47,177 nt of DNA from Tenacibaculum sp. (lineage in GTDB: Bacteria > Bacteroidota > Bacteroidia > Flavobacteriales > Flavobacteriaceae): NCBI GenBank assembly GCA_018456245.1, contig JAGYHQ010000009.1, forward strand, positions 1-47,177. The letters are read 5' to 3'. Below the pieces are notes generated by a model, which saw only the letters and a list, made by a program, of their open reading frames with translations, did no database searches and was not told the DNA's origin. This document shows, in pieces, positions 1 through 8,671 of this stretch (its first letter is position 1; every line of letters starts with the position of its first letter). The position numbers and the translations under genes were made by a program.

Positions 1-71
1 GTACTCATGAGATTATGTTACGTTATGAATTTTTGAAAGATGGTGCAATGAAATCACCAAGATTCTTTTAA
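1..71 (+). CDS. C-terminal end of a probable outer-membrane beta-barrel protein (partial)
   Basis: Only the last 22 residues are present, read from base 3 to the TAA at 69-71. They begin THEIMLRYEF and end KSPRFF. The alternating hydrophobic HEIMLRYEF looks like the last strand of an outer-membrane barrel. Followed by a short basic tail it resembles the end of PorP/SprF-type proteins of the type IX secretion/gliding system. That assignment rests on pattern memory from a very short fragment and is weak. A rho-independent terminator follows at 129-160. Confidence 0.35.
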   Translation, partial: THEIMLRYEFLKDGAMKSPRFF

Positions 72-128
72 TAATAAGATAAAGATGTAAATTTTTAAAA
101 TGAAAAGTACACTTTTTGTATAAAAGTA

Positions 129-160
129 AAACCCTTTAAATTAATTTAAAGGGTTTTTTT
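129..160 (+). terminator. Rho-independent terminator after the first gene
   Basis: A 12-bp perfect stem, AAACCCTTTAAA (129-140) with TTTAAAGGGTTT (145-156), has a TTAA loop and continues into T residues to 160. It ends the partial plus-strand gene. Confidence 0.85.
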
Positions 161-270
161 TATAGATTTTTAGTTATGTTCAAATCTTAAGATTAATGGT
201 AAAAATGAGGTAACGGGCAAAAAATTATATAATATCTTTTATTCAAGATATGACTATGATAGTAGAAAAA

Positions 271-306
271 AGATAGGAAGTGTTTAAAACACTTCCTATC
301 TTTTTA
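271..306. terminator. Bidirectional terminator at the end of the polyamine operon
   Basis: AGATAGGAAGTGTTT (271-285) pairs with AAACACTTCCTATCT (287-301). T runs follow the stem on both strands. It lies just beyond the 3' end of the minus-strand operon that stops at 360, so its main job is probably to end that transcript. Confidence 0.8.
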
Positions 307-359
307 TTAAATATTATGAGAGATTAAAATTGATATTATAAGAAGAATTTGTTCTTTTT

Positions 360-659
360 TTAAAAATCATATTCTTCATCTTGTTCTATCATTTCAATAT
401 TATCACTCTCCATGTCATCATCAAGTTTAAATGAATCTTCATCTTCAATATAATCTTCCATTGTTTGTTCTAATTTTAAACTTACTTTAACAAGATATAT
501 GGTATCTTCAGTTTTTACTTCAATAGCTTTTATTGTTTCTCCTTTTGCATTTTTAAAAGTAGTAATATCATCATAATCGTACCCGTCAGGGTATTTTTCA
601 ACTAGTAAATCTAAAATATCTGTTGTTAGTTTTTCGTAATTAACAATAACTCTTTTCAT
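360..659 (-). CDS. Small acidic conserved protein of unknown function
   Basis: A 99-residue protein whose first ~60 residues look like a small mixed alpha/beta domain and whose C-terminus is very acidic (runs such as DEDSFKLDDDMESD). Similar short proteins occur next to DHS-like genes in flavobacteria and are sometimes labelled DNA primase. I see no zinc-ribbon, Toprim or other primase motif, so that label looks wrong. It starts 3 bp after the DHS-like gene stops and is the last gene of the polyamine operon, before the terminator at 271-306. Function unknown. Confidence 0.8.
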   Translation of the reverse strand: MKRVIVNYEKLTTDILDLLVEKYPDGYDYDDITTFKNAKGETIKAIEVKTEDTIYLVKVSLKLEQTMEDYIEDEDSFKLDDDMESDNIEMIEQDEEYDF

Positions 660-662
660 ATA

Positions 663-1631
663 CTACATTTTTAATAAATAAGCAAAAATTAACGGAGCAA
701 CAATAGTTGCATCACTTTCAATAATAAATTTTGGCGTATCAATTCCTAATTTACCCCACGTAATTTTTTCATTAGGAACCGCTCCTGAATATGAACCATA
801 ACTTGTAGTAGAATCTGAAATTTGACAGAAATAGCTCCAGAAAGGAGTTTCAGTTCTTTCTAAATCTTGATATAACATTGGAACTACACATATAGGAAAA
901 TCTCCAGAAATTCCTCCTCCAATTTGGAAGAAACCTATACCATTTTCAGAATTGTCAGTATACCAATCGGCTAAAAAGGTCATATATTCAATTCCTGTTT
1001 TCATTGTGCTAGCCTTTAACTCTCCTTTAACTACATACGATGCAAATATATTTCCCATTGTAGAATCTTCCCAACCAGGAACTACCATTGGTAAGTTTTT
1101 TTCGGCAGCAGCGTACATCCAAGAATCTTTAAGGTCTATTTCATAATACTCTTCTAAAACTCCTGATAATAATAGTTTATACATAAATTCGTGAGGAAAA
1201 AAACGTTCACCGTCATCTTCTGCATCTTTCCAAATTTTAAAGATATGTTTTTGTAATCTACGAAATGCTTCTTCTTCAGGGATACAAGTATCAGTAACAC
1301 GGTTTAATCCTTTTAATAATAAATCCCACTCATCAGAAGGAGTTAAATCACGATAGTGAGGTACGCGTTTATAGTGAGAATGTGCTACTAAATTCATAAC
1401 ATCTTCCTCTAAATTTGCACCAGTACAAGAAATAATATGTACTTTATCTTGGCGAATCATTTCAGCAAATATTTTACCTATTTCAGCTGTACTCATTGCT
1501 CCTGCTAATGAAACTAACATTTTTGAGCCTTGTTCTAATTGAGTTTCATATCCTTTTGCAGCATCAACTAAAGAAGCAGCATTAAAGTGTAAAAAATATT
1601 TTTCTATAAAATTTGTAATTGGTTTTTCCAT
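663..1631 (-). CDS. Deoxyhypusine synthase-like protein, probable homospermidine synthase
   Basis: 322 residues of the DHS family (NAD-dependent transfer of an aminobutyl group). The active-site lysine is present: K294 in GAVPNEKITWGKLG, matching the WGK of eukaryotic DHS. The glycine-rich FFQIGGGISGDFPI segment is also conserved. Bacteria lack the eIF5A substrate of true DHS. The gene sits in an operon with arginine decarboxylase and agmatinase, so putrescine is the likely substrate and sym-homospermidine the likely product. Flavobacteriaceae are known chemotaxonomically for homospermidine as major polyamine. The exact reaction is inference; the family assignment is firm. Confidence 0.9.
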   Translation of the reverse strand: MEKPITNFIEKYFLHFNAASLVDAAKGYETQLEQGSKMLVSLAGAMSTAEIGKIFAEMIRQDKVHIISCTGANLEEDVMNLVAHSHYKRVPHYRDLTPSDEWDLLLKGLNRVTDTCIPEEEAFRRLQKHIFKIWKDAEDDGERFFPHEFMYKLLLSGVLEEYYEIDLKDSWMYAAAEKNLPMVVPGWEDSTMGNIFASYVVKGELKASTMKTGIEYMTFLADWYTDNSENGIGFFQIGGGISGDFPICVVPMLYQDLERTETPFWSYFCQISDSTTSYGSYSGAVPNEKITWGKLGIDTPKFIIESDATIVAPLIFAYLLKM

Positions 1632-1665
1632 TGTTTTATATATTTTGTTATATCTAAATAAAAAA

Positions 1666-2442
1666 CTAAATTATTTTTTCAATAATAACTTGAACTATTT
1701 CAAAAAGAATTAAAAGAATAATAATCCACTCTAACATACTACTATATCTATGTTGTAAAATATCATTAAGCAAATCTAAATTTTCTTTAATTACATTTAA
1801 ACTATTTTCAATACTTTGATGACGTTTTATTGTTTCTAATTCATCATTTAACTTATAGTTTAACGTAGATAAATCTTCGTTACTCCAAGCTAATTCACAA
1901 GAATCAAGAACAAATAAATTTTCGGTAATATTGTTTTTTAGGTTTAATGTTTTACCTATAAACTTTCTCATTTTTTTTCTTGAAAGTTTAAAATTACCAG
2001 TTTCTTCTAATTGTTTTGAAAACATTAATGTTTTCTCGTGTAAATCAGATGTTTTATTAACATAATTCATCAACCCAACTGACTGAGCTAAATTAAGCAT
2101 AATTATATGGGCGACATCATCATTTAACTCTTTAATTTTAATTGTATTAAAATCAACATCTATTTTATCACCAAAAACAATTTTATATTCTTCTGAAGGT
2201 AATTTTTTTATTTCGGTTTCTTTACCTAATAAAAGATTAATAGTTTTTTCTATATAATTATAATCACAATTTATAAAAACTACACTTCCATATTCTTTAA
2301 TATAAAGATATGAATGTTCCTCTAATTTATATAATAAGAAAGAATGCTCTCTTTTTATTAGTTTACAAGAGGTAATTTTCTCACGAATTTGACCTAATAT
2401 TATAGGTTTTTCAAGATGATATGCTGTTGCTTGTAGTTCCAT
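1666..2442 (-). CDS. RMD1/DUF155-family membrane-anchored protein
   Basis: 258 residues. A soluble N-terminal two-thirds is followed by a basic/helical region and a C-terminal transmembrane helix (about 238-256, LEWIIILLILFEIVQVIIE). A DUF155 domain closed by a membrane segment is the RMD1/YagE-family layout; the yeast relatives are mitochondrial inner-membrane proteins. Biochemical function in bacteria is unknown. The gene is 2 bp from agmatinase upstream and ~35 bp from the DHS-like gene, inside the polyamine operon, so a role in polyamine handling is possible but unproven. Confidence 0.75.
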   Translation of the reverse strand: MELQATAYHLEKPIILGQIREKITSCKLIKREHSFLLYKLEEHSYLYIKEYGSVVFINCDYNYIEKTINLLLGKETEIKKLPSEEYKIVFGDKIDVDFNTIKIKELNDDVAHIIMLNLAQSVGLMNYVNKTSDLHEKTLMFSKQLEETGNFKLSRKKMRKFIGKTLNLKNNITENLFVLDSCELAWSNEDLSTLNYKLNDELETIKRHQSIENSLNVIKENLDLLNDILQHRYSSMLEWIIILLILFEIVQVIIEKII

Positions 2443-2444
2443 TT

Positions 2445-3389
2445 TTAAAAATCGTTATCGTCGTCATCTTCGTATTTAAACTTTGGTAATTTGCCTGTAG
2501 ATAACTCATCGTCATCATCGTCATCGTTATCATTATCTAACTTAAATTTATAGCTTAACATTTTGTAATATAATTTAGCAGCTAAAAAGTCAGATGATTT
2601 ATCTTTTTCATTAGGGCATAATTCCATAATATCAAACCCAACTACATTTCTTTCTGAAAATACTTTTTTTAAGAAAGCTAATGTTTCATACCATAATAGT
2701 CCACCTGGTTCAGGAGTTCCTGTACTTGGCATTATTGAAGGGTCAAAAGCATCTAAATCAAACGTAATAAATACATTGCTAGATAATTGGTCTAAAACAT
2801 CATCCATCCAATATTCATCAACAGCCATATCGTGTGCAAAGAATATTTTATCAGGATTTATTTCAGTTTTTTCTGATATATCCATACTACGTATTCCTAC
2901 TTGTACTACATTGGTATTTCTGTTAGCTTCGTATAAGGCACAAGCGTGATTGCAAGTAGAACCCTCGTATTCTTTACGTAAATCAGTATGAGCATCAATA
3001 TGTAAAACTGATAGATTGTTAAAACATTCGTCAAAAGCACGGATTGTTCCGATAGAGACAGAGTGTTCACCACCAAAAACAGTTACAAATTTATTTTTGT
3101 TAATGTATTTTTTTGTTTCAGTGTGAACGGCTTCTACCATAGCCTCAGGAGAAGAGTTTTCTGTTACAGGTTCTGTAAGAAAAACACCTTCTTTGTATAC
3201 TTCACTATCGGTTTCAATATCGTATAATTCCATATTTTCAGAAGCATTTAAAAATGCTTCAGGACCTTTATCAGCTCCTTTTTGCCATGTACTTGTTCCG
3301 TCATAAGGAACAGGAATTAAAACCACTTTTGCTGTTTGTAATTTTGCGTATTCTTCAGGAATACCTGAGTAAGTTCTATTCGTTTTCAT
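2445..3389 (-). CDS. speB: Agmatinase with a poly-Asp C-terminal tail
   Basis: A 314-residue ureohydrolase that hydrolyses agmatine to putrescine and urea. The binuclear manganese ligands are visible in order: FGGEHSVS, HIDAHTDLR and FDLDAFDPS. It overlaps the end of speA by 14 bp, so the two are translationally coupled. After the normal family end, the last ~35 residues are an extension rich in Asp (DNDNDDDDDDEL and YEDDDDNDF), encoded by GAT/GAC repeats at about 2447-2540. The tail is outside the catalytic core. Confidence 0.95.
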   Translation of the reverse strand: MKTNRTYSGIPEEYAKLQTAKVVLIPVPYDGTSTWQKGADKGPEAFLNASENMELYDIETDSEVYKEGVFLTEPVTENSSPEAMVEAVHTETKKYINKNKFVTVFGGEHSVSIGTIRAFDECFNNLSVLHIDAHTDLRKEYEGSTCNHACALYEANRNTNVVQVGIRSMDISEKTEINPDKIFFAHDMAVDEYWMDDVLDQLSSNVFITFDLDAFDPSIMPSTGTPEPGGLLWYETLAFLKKVFSERNVVGFDIMELCPNEKDKSSDFLAAKLYYKMLSYKFKLDNDNDDDDDDELSTGKLPKFKYEDDDDNDF

Positions 3390-4776
3390 ATCCTAAAATT
3401 GAAAGTAATTCTTTACTTTTTTGTTGTTCTTTAAACAATTTTGTAGTTATTTTTCCGTTTTCGTCTTTATCTATTAATATATGTTTAGGGTTAGGAATTA
3501 AACAGTGTTGTAATCCTCCAAAACCACCAATACTTTCTTGATAAGCACCTGTGTTAAAGAAACCTACATATAAAGGATTATCTTTTTCATAAACAGGTAA
3601 ATAAATAGCATTTATATGTTGTTCAGAGTTGTAATAATCATCACTATCACAAGTTAATCCGCCTAATAATACACGTTCGTATTTATGATCCCATTTATTT
3701 ATAGGTAGCATTATAAAACGTTTGTTTATTGCCCAAGAATCAGGAAGCGTTGTAATGAATGATGAATTAATCATATTCCATTTTTCACGGTCATTTTGTT
3801 TTTTTTGATACAAAACTTCATAAATAGCACCACCAGATTCTCCCACAGTAAAACTACCGAATTCAGTAAAAATGTTAGGAACATCAACCCCTGCTTCTTT
3901 ACAAGTTATATTTATTTGGTTGATTATTTCTTCAACCATATATTCATAATCATAATTAAAAGCAAGTGAGTTTTTAATAGGAAATCCGCCACCAATATTT
4001 AAACTATCTAATGTAGGGCATATCTTTTTTAAGTTAACATAAACACGTAAACATTTTAAAAGTTCATTCCAATAATAAGCATTATCTCTAATACCAGTAT
4101 TAATGAAGAAATGCAACATTTTTAATTCTACTTGAGTGTTATTAGCAATTTCTCGTTCGTAAAATGATACTATGTTCTTGTACCCAATACCTAATCTACT
4201 TGTGTAAAATTCAAATTTAGGTTCTTCTTCTGACGCAATACGAATTCCTACCTTAAATTTATTAGAAGTTTCCTTTAAAATTAAATCAAGCTCTTCATAA
4301 TTATCAATTATAGGAATACAGTTTGTGTGTCCTCCATCAATTAAACTTGCAATATTCTCAATATACTTATCGCGTTTAAAACCATTACATAAAACAAAGG
4401 TATTGTCTTTTATTTTTCCTTCTTTTTTTAATGATTTAACAATATCAATATCAAAAGCTGATGAAGTTTCAATATGAATATCGTTTTTTAAGGCTTCATC
4501 TAAGATATACTTAAAATGAGAGCTTTTTGTACAATATGAGTAATTATACTTTCCTTTATAATTTAATTTATCTATTGCATTGTTAAACCATTTTTTAGCC
4601 TTATTTATATTTTCAGAAATTTTAGGTAGATATGTGAATTTTAAAGGAGAACCATATTCTTCTACCAGTTTCATCATATCAATATCATGAAAAAATAAGT
4701 TGTTATTTACTGTATGAAATTCCTCTTGAGGAAAGTCAAAAGTTTGGTCTACTAAGTCTTTATATTTATTATTCAT
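3376..4776 (-). CDS. speA: Biosynthetic arginine decarboxylase (short Bacteroidota type)
   Basis: A 466-residue PLP-dependent fold-III (alanine-racemase-type) decarboxylase converting arginine to agmatine. The PLP lysine is K84 in YCTKSSHF. The phosphate-binding LNIGGGFPIK and C-terminal EFGSFTVGESGG segments fit the family. It is much shorter than E. coli SpeA (~650 residues), as usual for this phylum. It is the first gene of the polyamine operon. A likely -7 box lies upstream at 4851-4858. Confidence 0.92.
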   Translation of the reverse strand: MNNKYKDLVDQTFDFPQEEFHTVNNNLFFHDIDMMKLVEEYGSPLKFTYLPKISENINKAKKWFNNAIDKLNYKGKYNYSYCTKSSHFKYILDEALKNDIHIETSSAFDIDIVKSLKKEGKIKDNTFVLCNGFKRDKYIENIASLIDGGHTNCIPIIDNYEELDLILKETSNKFKVGIRIASEEEPKFEFYTSRLGIGYKNIVSFYEREIANNTQVELKMLHFFINTGIRDNAYYWNELLKCLRVYVNLKKICPTLDSLNIGGGFPIKNSLAFNYDYEYMVEEIINQINITCKEAGVDVPNIFTEFGSFTVGESGGAIYEVLYQKKQNDREKWNMINSSFITTLPDSWAINKRFIMLPINKWDHKYERVLLGGLTCDSDDYYNSEQHINAIYLPVYEKDNPLYVGFFNTGAYQESIGGFGGLQHCLIPNPKHILIDKDENGKITTKLFKEQQKSKELLSILGYENE

Positions 4777-4850
4777 TTTAATTTAGTTGTTTCAATATTT
4801 ATTTAATAATTTTTTTAAAATTTTAAATTGATATTATTAAACTAAATCCA

Positions 4851-4858
4851 CAAATTTA
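4851..4858 (-). promoter_or_regulatory. Candidate -7 box of the polyamine operon
   Basis: On the minus strand this reads TAAATTTG, a full match to the Bacteroidota -7 consensus TAnnTTTG, about 75 bp before the speA start. I found no convincing TTTG-type -33 element at the usual distance. Confidence 0.4.
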
Positions 4859-5131
4859 AATACACGCCTCTTAGCCTAATATTTTGTAGGGTATTAAAAA
4901 ATAGAAATGGGGAAGAAACCTTAATTTTTCCGTTATGTTTCTTAAACATTAAACAACTTTTTATCTTCCCATAAAAGTTGTTTACGAAATAAGTGAAACT
5001 AAACATTTAACTTATAGTAAATAAGACGGGGTAAAAGTAAACTTTTTTTTAAAATGACAAGCTTTTTTTTGACTTTAATAAAGATTAGTTTTTGTGCTGT
5101 TATTTTGTTGATAATTAAGTTTTTATATAAT
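4859..5131. other. Non-coding gap between speA and the rplI terminator, with nested hairpins
   Basis: No credible ORF is seen. Two adjacent hairpins lie at 4935-4949 (ATGTTT-CTT-AAACAT) and 4951-4983 (AAACAACTTTTTAT / ATAAAAGTTGTTT, one bulged T, CTTCCC loop). A third weak one is near 5010-5025. None has a T run, so they are not terminators. They could be part of a small RNA or of the speA upstream region. Confidence 0.35.
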
Positions 5132-5132
5132 A

Positions 5133-5168
5133 AAAAAACTCGTTCAAATTAATTGAACGAGTTTTTTT
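5133..5168. terminator. Bidirectional terminator of the rpsF-rpsR-rplI operon
   Basis: The stem ACTCGTTCAA (5138-5147) / TTGAACGAGT (5153-5162) is flanked by an A run on one side and a T run on the other. It follows the rplI stop at 5194. Confidence 0.85.
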
Positions 5169-5193
5169 ATTTAAAAATGTAAGTATTTACTGC

Positions 5194-5643
5194 CTATTTT
5201 TCGGCAATAATTTCAAATACAACATCAGCTAAAACCTCTCTATGTAGGCGAACTGTAGCGTTATATTTACCTAATCTTTTAATATTACCACCTGTAACTT
5301 TAACAAATTTTTTGTCTATTTCAGTACCAGCTTTTGCTAATGCTTCAGCAACATCTGAGTTGTTTACAGAACCAAATAATTTATCTCCACTACCAACTTT
5401 AGAGGTAATTTTAATTTCATAACCTTTAATAGTTTCAGCTACTTTTTTAGCATCATCTATTAATTTAGCTTCTTTAAAAGCACGTTGCTTTAAATTTTCT
5501 GCTAAAACTTTCTTTGCAGAAGAAGTAGCTAGAATAGCGTACCCATTTGGGATTAAGTAGTTACGACCATAACCATTCTTAACAGTTACTATATCGTCTT
5601 TAAAACCTAAGTTTTCTACGTCTTGTCTTAATATCAATTCCAT
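5194..5643 (-). CDS. rplI: 50S ribosomal protein L9
   Basis: A 149-residue protein, normal length for L9. The N-terminal RNA-binding domain carries the signature ELILRQDVENLGFKDDIVTV...GYGRNYLIPNGYA. A long connecting helix (about 40-75) and the C-terminal domain follow. It binds 23S rRNA near the L1 stalk. It is the last gene of rpsF-rpsR-rplI and is followed by the terminator at 5133-5168. Confidence 0.98.
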   Translation of the reverse strand: MELILRQDVENLGFKDDIVTVKNGYGRNYLIPNGYAILATSSAKKVLAENLKQRAFKEAKLIDDAKKVAETIKGYEIKITSKVGSGDKLFGSVNNSDVAEALAKAGTEIDKKFVKVTGGNIKRLGKYNATVRLHREVLADVVFEIIAEK

Positions 5644-5658
5644 AATTCTACTTCTTTA

Positions 5659-5955
5659 TTATTTTAACAAATCTCCAACGTATGGCATTAACGCTAAATG
5701 ACGCGCTCTTTTTATTGCTTGTGCAACCTTTCGTTGATATTTTAATGAAGTTCCTGTTAAACGTCTTGGTAAAATTTTACCTTGCTCGTTTACTAAATAC
5801 ATTAAGAAATCAGCATCTTTGTAATCGATGTATTTAATTTCTTTTTTCTTGAAACGACAGTATTTTGATTCTTTTTTAGTTTCAATGTCCAGTGGAGTTA
5901 AGTAACGCACATCGGCTTTACTTCCCCCTTTTGCTTGTTGTTCTATTGATGCCAT
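5659..5955 (-). CDS. rpsR: 30S ribosomal protein S18
   Basis: 98 residues with the S18 core: [21 protein letters not shown], then [33 protein letters not shown]. It forms a heterodimer with S6 on the platform of the small subunit. It lies 3 bp after rpsF and 15 bp before rplI, the standard order. Confidence 0.98.
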   Translation of the reverse strand: MASIEQQAKGGSKADVRYLTPLDIETKKESKYCRFKKKEIKYIDYKDADFLMYLVNEQGKILPRRLTGTSLKYQRKVAQAIKRARHLALMPYVGDLLK

Positions 5956-5958
5956 TTC

Positions 5959-6300
5959 TTAGTTTTTTGTAGATTTAACACGTTCTCTTCTTTTTTCGGT
6001 CCAAGCTGCAGCGTGTTTATCTAACTTAACAGTTAAATAACGCATAACGCTATCGTCACGTCTAAACTCTAATTCAAACGGAGCAATAACTTCTCCTGCT
6101 ACTTTAAACTCAAATAAGTGGTAAAAACCAGTCTTTTTCTTTTGTATTGGATAAGCTAATTTTTTTAAGCCCCAATCTTCCTTAGAAATCATTTCGGCAC
6201 CTTTAGAAACCAAATAGTCTTCAAACTTTTGTACTGTTTCCTTTATCTGAGTGTCAGATAAAACGGGATTCAAAATGAAAACAGTTTCGTAATGATTCAT
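5959..6300 (-). CDS. rpsF: 30S ribosomal protein S6
   Basis: 113 residues with the S6 fold: NHYETVFILNPVLSD at the start, then WGLKKLAYPIQKKKTGFYHLFEF and RRDDSVMRYLTVKLDKH. First gene of the operon. A -7 box TATATTTG lies 28-35 bp upstream. Confidence 0.98.
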   Translation of the reverse strand: MNHYETVFILNPVLSDTQIKETVQKFEDYLVSKGAEMISKEDWGLKKLAYPIQKKKTGFYHLFEFKVAGEVIAPFELEFRRDDSVMRYLTVKLDKHAAAWTEKRRERVKSTKN

Positions 6301-6327
6301 AATTATTATAATTAAATTTTAAGTCCG

Positions 6328-6335
6328 CAAATATA
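6328..6335 (-). promoter_or_regulatory. -7 box of the rpsF operon
   Basis: Reads TATATTTG on the minus strand, a full match to TAnnTTTG. It is placed to start a short leader before rpsF. No clear -33 box was seen. Confidence 0.55.
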
Positions 6336-6408
6336 CACTTTTTTATTTATAAAAGGTTTCATTTAGTTAAAAAATAATTTATAGTTTATAATTGTAGGTA
6401 TTTTGTAT

Positions 6409-6416
6409 TATTTTTG
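6409..6416 (+). promoter_or_regulatory. -7 box of the S46 peptidase gene
   Basis: TATTTTTG matches TAnnTTTG. It lies 23 bp before the ATG at 6439, implying a very short leader. The nearest TTG (6392-6394) is too close to be a standard -33 box. Confidence 0.45.
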
Positions 6417-6438
6417 GTCAAATTAAAAATTATAACCA

Positions 6439-8610
6439 ATGAAAAGAATACATATTTTAATTGTAGCCATTCTTTCAATAATATTATTTCAAGGATGTGC
6501 TGTAAAGTCTAACGTACAAAAAAGAGAGGTTACGTTAAAAAAATCTATTCCACAAGGTGGAATGTGGATTCCTTCATTATTAAAGGGTATGAACGAAGCG
6601 GAAATGACATTATTAGGAAGTAAATTAACGGCTGATGATATTTATAACGTAAATAAATCTAGCTTAAAAGATGCTATTGGGCATTTTAACGGAGGGTGTA
6701 CGAGTGAAGTTATTTCTAATCAAGGGTTAATTTTAACTAATCATCATTGTGGATTTGGGCAAATTCAATCACATTCATCATTAGAGAATGATTATTTAAA
6801 AAACGGATTTTGGGCAAAATCATTTAAAGATGAATTACCTAATAAAGATTTGTTTGTTGAATTTATTGTGTGTATTGATGATGTAACAAACCAAATTCTT
6901 AACGGAATTTCTGATGATATGAATGAAAAAACTAAAAAACAAATCATCAATAAAAATATTGAGAAGGCTAAGAAGAATGCTAAAAAAGAAGATTGGCAAT
7001 TAACTAAGGTAAAATCTTTTTATAAAGGAAATCAATACTTTTTATTTGTAACCGAAAAATTTGAAGATGTTCGTTTAGTTGGTGCTCCACCAAGCAGTAT
7101 AGGTAAATTTGGTAGTGATACTGATAATTGGGTGTTTCCAAGACATACAGGAGATTTTTCTTTGTTTAGGATTTATGCCGATGAAAATAATCGTCCTGCA
7201 AAATATAGTGAAAATAACAAACCGTATAAACCTAAACATTATTTACCTGTTTCGTTAGACGGGGTTTCAGAAGATGATTTTACTATGGTTTTTGGTTTCC
7301 CAGGGAGAACGAATGAATATTTGCCAGCAGTAGCCATAAAACATATCACAGAGGAATTCAACCCAAGTAATATTGCTATTCGTGAAAAGGCTTTAAAAGT
7401 GATAGATTCTTATATGAAAAAAGATGATGCTATTCGTATTAAATATGCATCAAAACAAGCAAGAATTGCTAACTATTGGAAAAAATGGATTGGAGAGAAT
7501 CAAGGAATTAAAAAAAGTAATGCTATTGCTAAAAAACAGGAATTTGAACAAGAGTTTGTAAAACAAATAGATAAAAAAGGATTAAACCCTGAGTATAAAA
7601 AATTACTTCCAAAATTAGAGAAATTATATAAAGAATATGCCCCAATTAATATAAAACGACGAAATTTCATAGAAACATTTTTAGTGAATAATGAACTTTT
7701 AAAAATGTGTTTTAAAATTTATCAATTTCAATGGGGGCAAATACCAGAAAGTTTTTCAACTGATATTGTAAAACACAAAAATGTTTTATATAATAATTTA
7801 AAAAGTATTCACAAAAATTATGATAAAAATGTTGATTTTGAGGTTTTTAAAGCAATTATGCCTTTATATACAAAAAATGTTGATACTTCAATTTACGATA
7901 CAACAATTTTAACTGATTTTGCAAAAATTGAGAAGCTCTTTAACTATTCTTCAAGTGTTTTGGAATCAGTAGATCTTATTTATAAAACATTGTTAGCAGA
8001 TAAGGCGTTTCAATACGCAAAACCATTTATTGATGAATATTATAAAGAAATAAATCCGAAGTTTGTTGAGAAGAACACCGAAATAGAAAGTGTTTTAAAA
8101 CAATATATGAAAGCACAAATGGAAGCAATACCTAATGCTCGTTACTTCCCAGATGCTAATAGTACTTTACGAGTTACTTACGGAAAAGTAAAAGGTTATT
8201 CACCACGAGATGCTGTTTATTACACGCCTGTAAGTTATTTAGAGGGTATAATTGAAAAATATATTCCTAATGATTACGAATTTGATGTTCCTGAAAAATT
8301 ACGTGATTTATATTACGCAAAAGATTTTGGGCAATATGCTGATAAAAACGGAAAAATGCCTGTTTGTTTCTTAGGAACCAATCATACAACAGGAGGAAAT
8401 TCAGGAAGTCCAGCCATTGATGCTAACGGAAATTTAATAGGGTTAAATTTTGATAGAGTATGGGAAGGTACAATGAGTGATATGAATTACGACCCAGAAA
8501 TTTGTAGAAACATTATGGTAGATATCCGTTATGTTTTATTTATTGTTGATAAATACGCAGGGGCAAAAAGATTAATTGATGAAATGGAGTTGGTACACCC
8601 TAAAAAATAA
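6439..8610 (+). CDS. S46-family dipeptidyl-peptidase, DPP11 type (Asp/Glu-specific), lipoprotein
   Basis: A 723-residue chymotrypsin-fold exopeptidase that releases dipeptides from peptide N-termini. The catalytic His is in ILTNHHCGFG, the Asp region is GSDTDNWVFPRHTGD, and Ser655 is in TGGNSGSP. The residue 18 after the serine is Arg673 (NFDRVWEG). In Porphyromonas S46 enzymes Arg at this place marks DPP11, which prefers acidic P1 residues, while DPP7 has Gly. The N-terminus is a lipoprotein signal ending LFQGC, so the enzyme is probably lipid-anchored rather than free in the periplasm. Single gene with its own -7 box and terminator. Confidence 0.93.
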   Translation: MKRIHILIVAILSIILFQGCAVKSNVQKREVTLKKSIPQGGMWIPSLLKGMNEAEMTLLGSKLTADDIYNVNKSSLKDAIGHFNGGCTSEVISNQGLILTNHHCGFGQIQSHSSLENDYLKNGFWAKSFKDELPNKDLFVEFIVCIDDVTNQILNGISDDMNEKTKKQIINKNIEKAKKNAKKEDWQLTKVKSFYKGNQYFLFVTEKFEDVRLVGAPPSSIGKFGSDTDNWVFPRHTGDFSLFRIYADENNRPAKYSENNKPYKPKHYLPVSLDGVSEDDFTMVFGFPGRTNEYLPAVAIKHITEEFNPSNIAIREKALKVIDSYMKKDDAIRIKYASKQARIANYWKKWIGENQGIKKSNAIAKKQEFEQEFVKQIDKKGLNPEYKKLLPKLEKLYKEYAPINIKRRNFIETFLVNNELLKMCFKIYQFQWGQIPESFSTDIVKHKNVLYNNLKSIHKNYDKNVDFEVFKAIMPLYTKNVDTSIYDTTILTDFAKIEKLFNYSSSVLESVDLIYKTLLADKAFQYAKPFIDEYYKEINPKFVEKNTEIESVLKQYMKAQMEAIPNARYFPDANSTLRVTYGKVKGYSPRDAVYYTPVSYLEGIIEKYIPNDYEFDVPEKLRDLYYAKDFGQYADKNGKMPVCFLGTNHTTGGNSGSPAIDANGNLIGLNFDRVWEGTMSDMNYDPEICRNIMVDIRYVLFIVDKYAGAKRLIDEMELVHPKK

Positions 8611-8633
8611 GGTTTAGAAAGTTTAAGGATAAT

Positions 8634-8668
8634 AAAAAGCTCCGAAAATATATTTTCGGAGCTTTTTT
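8634..8668. terminator. Bidirectional terminator
   Basis: AAAAAGCTCCGAAAATA (8634-8650) pairs with TATTTTCGGAGCTTTTT. T runs on both strands serve the S46 gene on plus and the tiny lipoprotein gene on minus. Confidence 0.88.
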
Positions 8669-8671
8669 ATG

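Noticed and set aside
952-1146. Plus-strand ORF inside the DHS-like gene
   Set aside because: It lies wholly within a conserved gene on the other strand and has no recognisable features.
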